A stretch of DNA of 64,000 nucleotides, from NCBI GenBank assembly GCA_038496675.1, contig CM076660.1:17022182-17086181 (forward strand). Direction: 5' to 3'. The stretch's first letter is position 1. The number at the start of each line of letters is the position of its first letter. Below, piece by piece: positions 23,884 through 38,500 of this stretch. This DNA comes from Rachycentron canadum. Its lineage: Eukaryota; Chordata; Actinopteri; Carangiformes; Rachycentridae. The position numbers and the translations under genes were made by a program. The notes beneath the pieces are model-generated. The model was not told the origin of the DNA and did no database searches. It was given only the letters and a program-made list of their open reading frames with translations.

Positions 23884-25045
23884 GTCTAAATCGCCGTAGT
23901 TTTTTTTTTAAATATCTTTTTATGACTTGTTTATATCCACAGCACCTCTCAAACCCTCTGAAGCCGAACTCAGTGCCTCACAGTTGTCATGAATTCAAAG
24001 TCTAAGAAAGTCCCGCCACCTGCCCTCCAAAATGAAGAGACTTGATAGGCAGTGACGTGGATGGTGACAGTGCGCCGTGCTGTTGCACTGTCCCTCCAGC
24101 TCCACCAAGTTCTCATTGGGGCAGATAAATTTGGTTTGTTGAGAAAAAAAAAAAAAACCCTGGGAGAGCCAACTTACAAATTAGCATCTCTGTAAATGTG
24201 TAAATAACATTCACGCTAGATTTTTGGCAGCGTTGTATGCAGGAAAATAAAAACGAATCATATCATTTCATACAATTTTTAAAAAGAAAACAGGAGACTA
24301 GTAACAAAACGGCTCAAGAAACGGAACGACGTTGACAAATATCGGCCACCGTCACATCATTTGTCGATTTTTAGCAAAGCAGAACTGTTGGCTGATGGTC
24401 ACGATATTGGTTTTTGTCTGGTACCATCATGAACATGGCAGAAAACTTTGCACTTTTTGAAATGTTTTGAATGTTTATGCTATTGTGAGATTCCTATGGT
24501 CCCCTGACAGGAAATACTGTTGGAAGTTTCTGTTGGAAACATTGTCAGAATTCAAAATGTTCTTGAATTTCATGTACTTTACCGTCCACAAATAGTCAGC
24601 CATTTAATATTAAGCCACAAGCCCCATCAACCTCGGAGAGCCAAGTGAAATGTCTGCGGCGCCTGATGCATCTCGTCTGTCGGCCTATGTGGGGATCAGT
24701 CTTAACTGCTTGATGTTGCCATTACTACTGATAGCCAATAGGACCGAATGCATGAAGGAATTTGCAAACGGGTTGCTTAAACTTTCCAAATCAGATGTGG
24801 CAGCTGATGTTCTACACTGCTGTTCTAAGATTTACCCACCTGTCATCGGCGTTTAACGGAGCCACAGCTTCTGTGCTCATTTGACCAGTTAAAGTTAAGA
24901 TTAAGAAATGTAAATGTTGGTGCATGGGGCCTGTTAAGGCAGGAGATCATTCCGTGTTCGCAAGAAACAAGTGTGAGTTTGTATGAATTTAAATATGCTG
25001 TGGGGTTGGACGGGCTGTCCCAAGATTGATTAAATAAAAAAAACA
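23884..25045 (+). other. npm1: npm1 3' untranslated region
   Basis: Non-coding sequence after the TAA at 23881-23883. Candidate polyadenylation signals AATAAA are at 24246-24251 and 25033-25038, suggesting a short and a long 3' UTR. An open frame at 24650-24856 inside it resembles nothing known and is not called. Confidence 0.6.
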
Positions 25046-27680
25046 AAAACGAATGTGGAACCAACTGATTTTTGTCTCTGCATTGACAGTAACACGGTTC
25101 CGATTTGAAGAAACACTTTCCTGAATTTCATTCTTATATGCAGCAAATTAATTTAAACACCAGAAAATTTTTTTGTTTGTATATTCAGAGCAGAATCCAA
25201 GATGTCTGAGAGATTTTTATGCGGTTCTAGTCCTAAATAGCTTTATTTTTTTTTTTAGTACCAAGCTGATTGAAAAAGTGCATGACATCTTCACAGTACT
25301 GATTTGATAAGCCCTCCATCTTTCTTCAGCTCTGAGCTGTGAAAAAACAGAATGTGACACCTGTTGAAGTACAGGAAGCATTATGGACATCACTTCCTGT
25401 ACTTTAACAGGTGTCACATTCAGCAGCGTGAGGGAGGAGGAGCTGTAGAAGCAGAGTAGGTCAGAGGGAACCTGGTTAACATTTCCTGAAAAGCATCCTA
25501 CTGCCATGTTGTCAGCCCATCAGCATTTGGCCTTTGGTAATACTCCTGTATAACAATTTCCCATACATAAATAAAAGCGGTTCTTTATTAATTAACACAA
25601 CATCTGTCAAAAGTTACTAGCTTTTTAGCGAGGAAGGCATAGGTAATATGTTTTGTGTCCAATCCCGTAATAGATGATGTTCTGCTTCTTTAGCTACCAT
25701 CTGCACAACTACAGTTAGACCAAGGCACACACTGCACACAGGTACAATACCTTAGTTACATTATATGACCCGCATTATATGACCTGAGCAGTTGTGGCAA
25801 GGTGGTGAGATGTCCACTCATGTCTGCAAGCAGGATGTATTGTAAACCCCGGTGGAAGGGCTTTTGGATCATATCTCACTGAAATATGAGTTCGCACTGT
25901 GAGTCATGATGTCTAAGACTCGCCTGATATAAACCCTGTCTGTTTTCCACGACACATTTGACAGAGACAGACAACACAGGCAGCTAGTGAATCACATAAC
26001 ATTTGCTTCATTCGGCATAAATATAACTTCACCTAAGACAACTACGCTGGCCTGACTAGATGGACAGAGAACAATACGAAGTCAGGTGGCAGGAGCAGGC
26101 TTCGCCGACAAGATCTCTGAAATTGCATATCATAAAATTAAGCTTTTTATTACTTCGGGATCAAACTGGTCATTTGACATGTGGGGGAGTACAGTTGGTT
26201 GAAACAAGTTCAGACCGAGATTCGTATACAAACAACCCCTCCTCCCCTCACATTAAGGCACCATCTGTCCAGAAACTGCCTGTAGTCCATTTACTGTCAT
26301 GGCGAGAAAAGGGTGACGTAATAATTCATTATCAGTCAGTGATTCAGTAGCTCAGACAGGTGTGTGAGCTGTGACGGCCCAGATTTACTGTGATAAACAG
26401 CCCTTCATCTGCGATCGGTTCAGCTGTGTTGTGGTCGAAGTCTATTTTATTTTTCCAATAGTCTTATTTTCAGTCACAGCAGAGAAGATGAATAATCCAT
26501 CTGCAAGGAGGAGAGGGGAAAGTGTGCTTCACATGAGCCAACAAGTATGATTGTTTATAATAAAAAGGACTTGTCCCTCCAAACATGTTGTTTCACCAGA
26601 GCTGCGTTGTTGCCACAGTGTAGAGACAATCTTATTGTAAGGAAAGGGAATAGTTTCATTTCTTTCAAGTTTATAGGACAGAGGCAGACTGGGGTCAGAA
26701 GCTTTGGCCACTTAGGAGTGAAATCATTATCATTACTACTTTTATGATCTGGCCTGTGGGGAGGAAAGAATAATGATTAGAGAATGGCAGGCACGGGCAG
26801 AATGAGAACAGACGAGAGGCAGAACTAGAGCAAGACACCTCTGGGTCTAATAAATCACAAGAATCCAAACTTGAAGACACATAATGACAAAGTGACGGGA
26901 GATGACACACTCCAAAGAGGCAGGAGGGATAAGGTGGGTTTAACCGCTCCACTGTTGTGAAATATTGCTTCAAATGCTACCTGAGACCTATGATTTACAA
27001 AGTGCATTACATTTGTGTCCAGACAGAAGTTTCATTTCTACTCCAACTAAAAGCAGTTGCCTGTGCGCACCACGAGGGGGCAGTAGAACCAAAGCGACGT
27101 TCACATTGTTAGCCTTTATAATGCTGTGCACCCATGCGCCTAGAGGAAGATGGCTTCCAGCCAGCGAGAAGTGTGTCTCTGGTAATTTCACATTCCTGCC
27201 TCATAGGAAAAATCATCTGCAGCCTGAGTATGTCATGTCTGCTCACCAATGTCTCCCATTTCATTATTACATAATGTCCCCCGCACGTCAGCTGTACGTT
27301 TCGTGCCCCTGTTTTCTTCAGGGATGAAGCTTATGTTTTAAGTTGAAGGAGATTTTGCTGGAAGTACAAGAGCCAGGGAAAGAAATTTACATTAAAGTTT
27401 CCACAGCTAGGCAGAGGTACCTTTGATCACCAGGAAGCTTTTTGGTCAAGTCATTTTTGATAGCAGTACTTCCCATATAGCCACATTTTAAAAAAAACAA
27501 AACCAAAACATTTTTTTTAACTTAAATATTTTATCTTCAAATTTAAATATTAAAACCAATTTGAATATTTAAACTTGTCTTTTTCTTGAAGAGGACTTGA
27601 GCTACATTGTTTGTTTTCATAGCATAAAGTTTTGAAATTGCATTACAGTAGTTTCCAAGACTCCAAAACGGTAAATTTTT
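25046..27680. other. Intergenic region between the 3' ends of npm1 and the claudin gene
   Basis: The two genes converge here. Apart from the hairpin at 25350-25421 I see no coding exon or RNA gene. Short ORFs on both strands are unsupported. Confidence 0.6.
25350..25421. repeat. Near-perfect 29-bp inverted repeat (hairpin)
   Basis: Arms 25350-25378 and 25393-25421 are reverse complements with a single mismatch (G at 25366 against the expected A, which can still pair as G-U in one transcript sense). The loop is 14 bases. Core arm sequence includes TGACACCTGTTGAAGTACAGG. As RNA it would fold into a 72-nt stem-loop of microRNA-precursor size. I do not recognise a known microRNA family, and a foldback mobile-element remnant is equally possible. 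Confidence 0.8.
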
Positions 27681-27687
27681 TTTCACT

Positions 27688-28536
27688 TTTATTTTATGTA
27701 CACATACTTTGCAAATCACAATTTAAAAACTCAAAATTTGATGAAAACAGAAAACATAGATCATACGCTAAGCCCATTCACACAAACAGTAAATCATCAC
27801 AGAAGTTGACAAAATAGTTTACAACAGTTCACATGTTGCATGTTTATCAGCAAAACCTTTGGCAAAATTAGTTAATAGGGATTAGTTATTAATAGGGATA
27901 GTTGTCATCAATGTAGATAAAATGTCACTCCGGCACTCGATTAAAACAAACTTTATCACAACTGTTAGTGAATACATTTGTCCTGTTCACATAAATACAA
28001 ACAAACAAATGGATAATGGTGACAAACTGCTTACTGGGTGCCAGGTGATGAACTATTATGGATTTAGCCTGCACAGTGATGAATGGCTTAAGAGTCGTCC
28101 ATTGCCACATGATTTCTATTCAGTACATTCAAGCCATTTTCCAAACACACTGGATATTCAAATGCATTGTGCATTTCCTACATACCAATTTGCACAATAC
28201 GACGGGTGTTTCACGTTAAGTTTAACTTAGTGCTTTACAGGTGTTAACTAAGTAGACAGTATATTACATAGTATACAAATCAGTAAGCACAGTTCCAAAC
28301 AGGGCAAGGCCAATGAGCGCTTTCTTAGAAGTAAACAGCTATTATTTAAAACTTTTATGTTTGTTAAAATAACATTACAGTAACATCATAGGGTTGCCCT
28401 GGAGAAACTAATACACAAAATAAAAAAACGGGTACTGAAAGCCTCCTGGGATACATCTTAACATTTCGATCTCCGAATTGGACTAGCACAAATGTCGTAG
28501 TATTCCTTTAGCCTCTAACACTGAGTCCAGTCTTGT
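27688..28536 (-). other. cldn7: Claudin gene 3' untranslated region
   Basis: Sequence after the TGA at 28537-28539, on the minus strand. The first good AATAAA on this strand is at 27688-27693 (TTTATT on the plus strand), suggesting a 3' UTR near 0.85 kb. The region is AT-rich and holds no other gene. Confidence 0.45.
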
Positions 28537-30035
28537 TCACACGTATTCCTTGCTGCTAGGGGGTCTGGAGATGGGATACTTTGGTGTAGGTTTGCCTCTT
28601 GGGCAGGATGCTGCCAGCATACCACCTCCCACTACAGACAGGAACGCGCCGGCCCAAGCAATGAAAATGGCAGACCCAAACTCATACCTTGAAAAAAAGA
28701 TTTACAGTCAGTAAGAAGGATAAACAAAGATGTGCAATATTCATCAGCACTTGAAGAGTGGAGCAAGAAGGGCTTAAAGCTGGCCTCTTCAATAAACCAG
28801 CAGCACCAACAATGGAACAAGCACACTCGAACGCACGCGTTCCCATGTACTTACTTGGTATTGACGGGGGTGAAGGGGTTGTAGAAGGCCTGGATGATGT
28901 CGTGAGCGTACCAAGAGCAGGCGACAATGGAACACAAAGCTGTAAGAGAGTAGAAGACGCCACAAATGTCAAACTGTTACAAATCCAAGGAGCAAAAAAA
29001 AAAAAAAAAAAGGATTAAAAAGCTTCTTACATCCACACAGGATGATGATACCACCAGTCATGGCAATGCGGGACTTTCGTGTTTTGTCATCTCCTCCACA
29101 GTTGGTGCACTTCATTCCCATGCAGGCTACACCCAAACCAGCCACAACAACAATAATGCTCACAATCATGAGGGCGCGGGTTGCCTGGAGGGCAGCTGGA
29201 TAGGGACAGAAAACAGAATAGGGTTTTCCATTAGTTATTGTAAACACCTCTACATTGTGGCAAGGGTGTGACAAGTAATGACAGATTTAAAAAAAAAAAA
29301 AAAAAAAGAACAGGTTTTTGGTGTGCAAAACTTCAATAGTGGTTTGTGATGATGGCACTTGTTAAAGTGTTAAAGCCTTAGCTGGGTTACTGTGTGCTTA
29401 AAAACCACCACTAGGAATGAAACCGTGTAAACAAACACTGCCTACGAACAACAGACTACTTTCTGTCTCTTGTGTCTCATTGCTGCTCCCTATAACAATG
29501 CACCACAGAAACTGGCTCTAACCGGAAGGGCAAAGAAACTCTGGAGGGAGGAAAGGAGGCAGGGGGTGGGTGTGAGAGTTTGCATGTGTGCAAGTCAGAA
29601 ACAGGTCTAACCAGGTTTCAGGTTTCATTATGGAGGAAGACACTCCCAATTTCAGGTACTCACAGGCCGCTTCTCAGCATTTGGACATTTCCTAGAATTA
29701 AGTTCCTGTACTCCCCAGGAGAAAAAAAAAAAAAAAAAAAAGCAAAAAAAAGCCATAGACTCAAGAATGTAAAGAAATGTACAATGCTGCTTTAGTAAAA
29801 GAAGCACAAGCTTTGTTTTCACCCTTTTCCCAGTTTTGGCATCTAACCCTAAACTTCAGGCATGTGATTTAAGCTGGTATTTTTGAATAATTAGCCATTA
29901 TTTGTACACTTGCACCTTATCTAACCAAAGCTTTAACCACACAGCCTTTATCAAAGTTGGTTGGTGTTCATATTTGAAGAGGCGATAACACACTGTGTTG
30001 CAGATATTTTATCAAATGTTTTGATAAGTCAAACA

Positions 30036-30079
<44 letters not shown>

Positions 30080-31610
30080 TTGAAGAAAAAATAGCCAGTT
30101 TTTGAACCAATTCAAGTGCACTTTAGCAAATATATTGAATAGAACACATAGGGAGAAACTTGCGTATGAAACAGTAGAGGCAGTTTGTGTTTGTACCAAT
30201 CACTTGGATTTGAATCACGAACAATGGAGAATCCAACCCCAATGCTGCCACTGGCCCATTTAGCCACTGTTTTATGATCGCAGAGCAGAAGATTAGAGCC
30301 ATAAACACAAACGTCATGATCTCAGACCAATGACCAACTTCTTCATTTCACATTTGATTTTCCAGTAACCAGTACTTTTACATTAACCACTGCCCCTGAG
30401 CCACCTATACAGCTAAACACCATAATAGGAAGTAATGGGAACTGTTTAACCAATCCATCATGTGCACTGCTCAGACACTTGGGAGAATGAAATAAAGCTC
30501 TACCATTTTACATGATTCCAGACGTTTCTTTTCTATTGAAAAGTCAGCATTTTATGGGCTCAAAACGGTTTTATGTTAATGTGATGCCCTGGAGGCCAAA
30601 GACAAAAGCAACTGTTATTGGAGCTGGTGGTTAGACATGTTGACTAAACAGTGCCCCATACAGGTGCTTCACCTTTAACTACCTGTGCTACTCAAGCAGG
30701 AAGAGGGTGTGTGGGGGGGGGGGGGTCGCTCCACTCAACAATAGCTACGAGATAATCATTACCTAGTTAATTAAAAAAAAAAAAAGCATTGCACACATTC
30801 CCGCCTATTCAAGTGGAAAGATTTTGTTTGTTTGTTTAATAATATAACATTTCGTTATAATGAACAGATTGATGTGTCCCTGCTACAGAGTTGACCGACT
30901 GTGTGACTTCAACAGAAATGACTAAACTCTGAGTGAATAAAAGGCGGGTTAATAAGTGACGAAACCGGTTTGTCTCAGAAATACTTCTGAAGAAAAGTTA
31001 CGAGCCTCTACTCCAACAGGTGGATGTCAGTTTGTCACCTCATGTCCTGTTACACATTAACTACTTTATTTTTTTCCTCCCCTTTTGGTAATTGATAGGC
31101 TTTAAAGTTGGTTATGTTGTCTTTAAAAAAAAAACAAAAAAACAAAAACACTTCTATCGTTTCTGGTGATAAATTGTGTTTAGTTTTGTCGTAGGCTGCT
31201 ATACGGACTAAAGAAAATACGACTAAAATGGCTACTCAAAGACACATTAAACATATTTTAAGGGCTTTTCAGCTGCCAAATGTACGAGCAAAAAAAACAA
31301 AAAAACAAAAACAAAAAACGTGACTTCCAGTGGACAAGCGTCAAACACAGGGCGCTGATTTTAAATGTTTCCATCTGTATTACTTACCGTTGAGCTGTAG
31401 GATGGAGTCGTAGACTTTGCACTGGATTTGGCCTGTGCTTTGAAAGGCACAGGACATCCACAGTCCTTCGTACATGGCCACCGCTGTGATGATGTTGTCC
31501 CCGACATAAGCAGACATCTTCCACTGGGGCATGATGGTGCCCACTATCAGTCCAATTACTCCCAGAAGCGCCAGGGCGAAGCCCAAAATCTGCAGCCCGG
31601 AGTTTGCCAT
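28537..31610 (-). CDS. cldn7: Claudin, claudin-7 type tight-junction protein
   Basis: A four-pass membrane protein of epithelial tight junctions that sets paracellular permeability. Exons on the minus strand are 31388-31610, 29031-29195, 28855-28939 and 28537-28687 (223, 165, 85 and 151 nt), with GT/AG borders in phase, giving 207 residues. The claudin signature W-GLW-C-C is complete at Trp30, Gly49-Leu50-Trp51, Cys54 and Cys64. Membrane segments are about 8-27, 82-101, 117-137 and 165-185. The C-terminus PPSSKEYV carries the PDZ-binding Tyr-Val for ZO proteins. VACSWY in the third membrane segment and SSKEYV match claudin-7 better than claudin-1 (SSGKDYV), and the neighbouring fgf11 agrees, since CLDN7 and FGF11 are close together on human 17p13.1. 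A claudin-1-like paralogue is the main alternative. Confidence 0.9.
30039..30080 (+). repeat. AT microsatellite
   Basis: About 20 AT units with one phase slip, in claudin intron 1. Confidence 0.95.
30962..30971. promoter_or_regulatory. Grainyhead-like (GRHL) consensus palindrome in claudin intron 1
   Basis: AAACCGGTTT contains the full AACCGGTT consensus bound by Grainyhead-like factors. These are known activators of epithelial junction genes, including claudins. The site lies about 640 bases downstream of the claudin ATG. Binding is inferred from the sequence. Confidence 0.45.
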
Positions 31611-31990
31611 TTCTTCTTCCTCTTCTTCAACGACTTGACTTCGAATAAATAAAAGACGACGTCCACCTGCTGTGAAGGTACAAGTCCCAAATTAACTGTC
31701 TTTTCTTTGACAAACTTCGCTTTGCTGCTTTACTTCGTCAGCTATTACCTGTGTCCTTATTCCTTAGCGTTAATGAGAAATAACTAATTGTGATACCTCG
31801 ATTTATGAAGTTCTCAGAGGCTCCCCACGCACCTGTTCCTCAGCCGCGCCTTTAATGGGGAGGGGACAACGGGGACGAGCTTTTTTAGGCGGTTTCTGTC
31901 ACAGGTGGGCGGGGACGCGCACGCAGTTTCGACTCATCCGACGTAGCGGCGAAAACACCTGAAGTTTCGTGATGTAAGCTCGTCCTGACA
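31611..31990 (-). promoter_or_regulatory. cldn7: Claudin promoter and 5' UTR with four CACCTG E-boxes
   Basis: CpG-rich sequence lies upstream of the ATG on the minus strand. CACCTG/CAGGTG E-boxes are at 31664-31669, 31830-31835, 31902-31907 and 31956-31961. These are the classical sites for the repressors Snail and ZEB. TATA-like AT-rich words (CTAAAAAAG, ATTAAAGG on the minus strand) occur at about 31850-31890. The start site is not proven. Confidence 0.5.
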
Positions 31991-33774
<1,784 letters not shown>

Positions 33775-33775
<1 letters not shown>

Positions 33776-34335
33776 TTCAGCTAAATCCAAGGAAATGGTT
33801 TGGCACTATGTTTGGTGTAAAACATGAACTACATACCTACGTGAAAACATCCCAGAGGGGAAGCACCGTAGAGGGAGCACCATGATTTGGGGCTTTGCTG
33901 CCTCAGGATAACGTCAGGGAGGCTGAAGTTCAGTAAAGGCAGCAGGACAATGACCCTAAACACCAAGTAAAGTTGATACAGATTCACTTCAAACAAGGAA
34001 AATCCATCTTTTGGAGTCAGAGCCAAGGCCTTAATCCTGTAGAGATGCTGTAGAATAATGTGCAGAGAAACATGCACACCAGACATCCTGAGAATATGTC
34101 TGAGCTGGAGCAGACCTGTGGCAATAAAGTCGTGCTGGTCTGATCAGCAGCTACAGGAAGTGTTTGTTTTAGGTTCTTACTGCCATAGGATGTTAGTCCA
34201 TTCGTCGAATCCATTAGTTCACTGTGAATGTTTAATGGCCGTGTTCAATAACGACACAAAAGTGTGATATTAGTTTAGGGGCAGTGTGTTTTGTCTACGT
34301 TTTTGATGCAGATAAATATCAGCAGTTTTTTTAAT
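33775..34335 (+). mobile_element. Decayed Tc1/mariner-like DNA transposon, transposase 3' part and 3' end
   Basis: The plus strand at 33940-33963 reads QQDNDPKH, the hallmark around the second catalytic Asp of Tc1-type transposases. Just before it lies sequence reading like GGSTMIWGFAAS (33862-33905). After it comes sequence typical of the Tc1 C-terminal part and 3' end (NPVEML-like near 34036-34052, ACCAGACATCCTGAGAATATGTCTGAGCTG-type words at 34078-34110). Stops and frameshifts are numerous, and the 5' half and a clear terminal repeat pair are missing. It is an inactive remnant. Confidence 0.8.
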
Positions 34336-35957
34336 ACAAGCCACTGCAGAAAACCAGGTCATTGCAATGGTTTCATACTTTTTCTCGCCGCTCTATGTGG
34401 ACTCCACCCTTCCACTACAATAAAACATTTCCCAGTAAACACAGTTCTCCTGACCCACTATAAAAGGTAGAGATCGAAGGCGTAATCCTGGTAGCTCGGG
34501 CTGGGAGTTTTATTTTCAGGAGCTCTGCGCCCTGAGGGAGTGTTGTAATCACATGACAGTTTGCTCTGAACAATTCACTATGACAACATGAGAGTAAACT
34601 CAGAAAAAACCCCGGGCTTCACTGTCGGTTTTCAGTTGGACAGAAATATAGACTGATAGGCCATATCAGGTTTGCTCAGGTTTTTGGCTTTTCAAATGAA
34701 CTCTTTGTTACACATTCTTTGTTCATATGTAGGTTTCCCTTTTGACTTTATTCTGTGCTGCACATGTTGCTGGATTTATTGTACCAGTCAAGCAGGTTTT
34801 ATTTGGCAGCTGCTGCTCTCTTAGCAGTTCTTAGAAAACATAAAATACGCAACCAAAAAAAAAAAAAAAACCCCACCCTAGAGCAAGCCTAACAGGCACA
34901 GGTATGTGATTTTCTCATTCACGCTTTTACTGTATTGGGTGATCTTGTCTAAATATTCAGGCTTTGTGTCAGCTTTCGCCAAAACGTTAGTTGCGAAACA
35001 CAGAATTTTCATGTTGATACTGACAGTCGCTCTGAGTCATCGTGTAGATATGCAGGAAGGAAGCAGTTATTTTACACTTGTCACATGTTTCTTGACCAAT
35101 GAAATGGCTCCTTTGAAAGCAAAACAGATGACACTGAATGGAATAATGTAAGTGTTTATAGTGTTTCACTTCATTGTCTTTTTAAACAATTTATTTACTT
35201 GGCTGTTAAAGGTAAATCCAAAGCCAATGAAACAATTCATTAAGACTGATGTTAATGGTTGGGACTGTAACTCTAAAACTGACGTGACCTCAAGAACCAG
35301 AGGAGTTGTTGTGGCCTTTATTGCAAAAAATTGTTTTCAGAAAGGGCCATCCATGTATGTGTGTTGGCAATGTAAAGTCACACTATTAATAACTTTTTTC
35401 CACACGAAATGAAAGTTAGTTCCGCTAAACTACCTGAAAATATCTCCCTTTGATATTTTGACTTTTGAATTTCTGGGTTGAGTTGACTGATTTTTAAAAT
35501 TTTTTCTCTGATCATTTGACACTAGTGTGTTGATGTTTGTAATGACTCACTTTAATCCTTTTACACTGGGTGTGCATGTTGTACCATCATTCTAGGGAAC
35601 AGGATGTAGGATGAAAGGTTACGCGAGGCCAAACAAACTCTGAAGTTCAATGCTGTCACCTAGTGGTTACTGGGAACATGGGTGTCAGAAACAGCCATCT
35701 TAGCTCCTCCTCTGTGTAACTAAGGCAGGGCAAATGCTGTTTACTCCTTTTGTGGAAATGGTTTATAGCTGAGCTGTTGGTGAACTTTAACTCTCGTACT
35801 AACAGTGAAATAATAAAAATGGAATTTTTTTAATGAGCAGTTAAACCTATAAATGAATGTAAAAATCTAGTCCGGGTTTATTTGTATAGGAACAACATTA
35901 CAAACAACCAGTTCATGAGTTACTAGTAGTAGTAGTAGTAGAAATAGTACTAGTAGC

Positions 35958-35996
<39 letters not shown>

Positions 35997-38500
35997 AGTA
36001 GTCATTCAGGGGTTATGGGTCCATATATACTATAAACCAATAGAGGTTGCTTCTTTAATTATACTCTTCTGTTCTATTGCAAACCATTATAGTCTACATT
36101 TTTGCCAGGGTTTAACAAATGTGATAAAATTGTGAATATTGTTATTAAGAGCAAATAAATATTTTTCTCTAATCAGCAATCATTCTCAGGAGTGACAGTC
36201 ATGGTCTCATTCTTCCCAATGTGAAATAAATGCACTCATGGCACTTTCCTCACTTTCAATTCAGAAAAGTATCCACTGGAAAATGAAACCAAATGAAAAT
36301 GTAGAATGAATCACAAATGGATTTTGTTCATTATCTTTGTCAGCTGTCCAGCATTGTATACAACAGTTGTATTGATATCATTGATCATTGATATCCTCAT
36401 CATAGTAGAAATGACTGATGCTGAGGCACCATCTGTCTCACCTACTTGCACTCCTGATGCCTCTCTTAATCACTTCATGGTTATTTTCCTTCCATCTGAT
36501 GCTGGTGTCAATCAGTGAAAGACCAGCTGAATCGCGTGTGGTGAAAGAACATTGGCAGCCAAAGCTTGGAAAACCACAATTAAATGAAAAACATGAAGAT
36601 CTCCAAGGTTGTGATTTTCCCACGTTTGTTCAAATTTAGCATGTAGATGCCTGCAATGGAAACATGCGCACACTGAGGGTAATTGGTTCCTCCAGCTATC
36701 GTGAGAACTATATTTGGCTTAATGCTTTAATCCTTATTTGCTGCATTAAGAAATATAAAGCTCCATTCAGTCTGAGCGCAGACTGCTCCACTCTGTGTGG
36801 GTTTACTGAGAATAATCTTATATAAATGCACGAGTCATGCTTCCATGAGATTTGAGATGCCCCAGTAAAGCACAAGGAGGATCAGAGGAAGAGAGGAGGA
36901 GAGAGGGATGTCTGACCCGGACTGGGGTCACGTCTCATGTGGGGAACTCGTTGTGAAAGTCAGTGACAGCCCAGAGCGCACAATAATCTGCCAGATCAGA
37001 TGCTGCTCAATTTAGCTTGTTCTAGACTATGACTTGTATCTTAATTATCCCCGTCTGTTGGACACAAGCCATCATCCATTTACCATGGTTATCACTAAGA
37101 GATTGTAATGTCTAATTGACTGCTGGGTTGTGAACGAGAAGTAATTGCAGCTATTCATGCATCTGATACATTTTGGTTAAATAATCTCGGTTTTGTGAAG
37201 AGAGTTGACTCTTCAGTGGATCAGACAGACGTCAGTTTGTTAATCTCAGACCATATAAACTTGTCTGGACCGGATGTTTTTGAAGTTTCTCTTTTCTTAT
37301 GTGCTGCATGTATGTTTTGTAAAATACAAAATATAAACTTTCACATAGAATAACCTGACAGTTGACCTCTCTATATTTGTGTCAAATATTTTCATTACAG
37401 TTATTAAAGGATTAATGTAATGGTTGATGAGAACATGAAATGGCAATTGTAAAAGGTCATGAACCAAATTTGAGTCCACTTTTTGAAGTTTAATGACAAA
37501 ATCCATAAAATTACCGTTAGCACAATAAGTTCTGACAAGGATAACTGTATTGAATATGATGGTGCAAAAATCAGGCTGTATAGTGAACTCTGTTTAAGTT
37601 TGTCTTTAAAGAGGGAAGTTTGGTGCCAGAGGCTCAACCTTTATTTATGCTGTTAGTCAGACATACCAATATGGATGTGTTTTTCTGTATCTGCATGACA
37701 CTTGAAAATCTCAGCTGAAATGCCTCTAAAAGTGATGATAAATAAAACCAAAATAAATCTCACTCCTCCTGAAGTACCCCATCATTTTCATCATTAAAGC
37801 CTGTAGGAACCTTGTTGTGCAGAGTATGTAGTGTGGATGCAGAGACAAATCTTTCTGCCTCTCCTTCATCAACTTTAAGACACGTGGACCTTTTTTTTTT
37901 ACACACATTATGATGCACATTATCCACCAGGCCCTTCTTATTTACACGTTACTGTAAAACATTAAACAATTTCTTTATTTCATTTGAACGCACAGACTGG
38001 TGACAAATGAAAAGAAGTGTCTTACGTATTATGTTTCACCACCTTGATTCTACATCTGAACACCATTCTTCCAAAAGGTGGTGGAGAGCACTGTCCAAAA
38101 TCTTCCATTTGATCTCCATCAATCAGATTGAATCTGATAAATGTGAAGACCATAGTGTATGATTTACAAAATTTTTCTTCTCATCACACCATTCAGTCAC
38201 CCCTCATACCTCATGAACTGTATGTCCATTCATTTTCCAGTGTTTTCCCTTTATTTTTGTCCGTCTGTATTTTCAAAACAGAACATGAAAGTTGCTAATT
38301 TTTAACTCCCTGGTGGGTGTTTACATGCATAGTATAATTAAAACATTGGCAGCTTTCACTCACATAAATATGGAAATACAATGACAGTAATTTAGAGGAC
38401 AATTAACTAAAAATTGCAACAGCTCTGTTTTGCTTTTAGCCTGCAGTTAAGCCTTATTGTGAAGGATTTTTTCATCTGCAATTAATTTGATTTTGGTTGG
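34336..38500. other. Gene-free intergenic segment
   Basis: AT-rich DNA with poly-A at about 34855-34870, a TAG/ATT microsatellite at 35923-35996 and many short meaningless ORFs. A block near 35645-35720 with CACCTAGTGG and CCATCTTAGCTCC resembles dispersed fish repeats. No exon is recognised. Confidence 0.55.
35923..35996 (+). repeat. Compound TAG/ATT microsatellite
   Basis: TAG triplets change into ATT triplets within 75 bases. Confidence 0.9.

Larger units (their letters stand above)
29196..31387 (-). other. Claudin intron 1
   Basis: A 2.2-kb intron with poly-A/T runs near 29290 and 29720, an AT microsatellite (30039-30080) and a G-run near 30713. At 30962-30971 it carries the palindrome AAACCGGTTT, listed separately. 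No exon or other gene is visible. Confidence 0.75.

Noticed and set aside
24650..24856. 68-codon frame with a hydrophobic stretch
   Set aside because: It lies inside the npm1 3' UTR between two polyadenylation signals, with no recognised homology.
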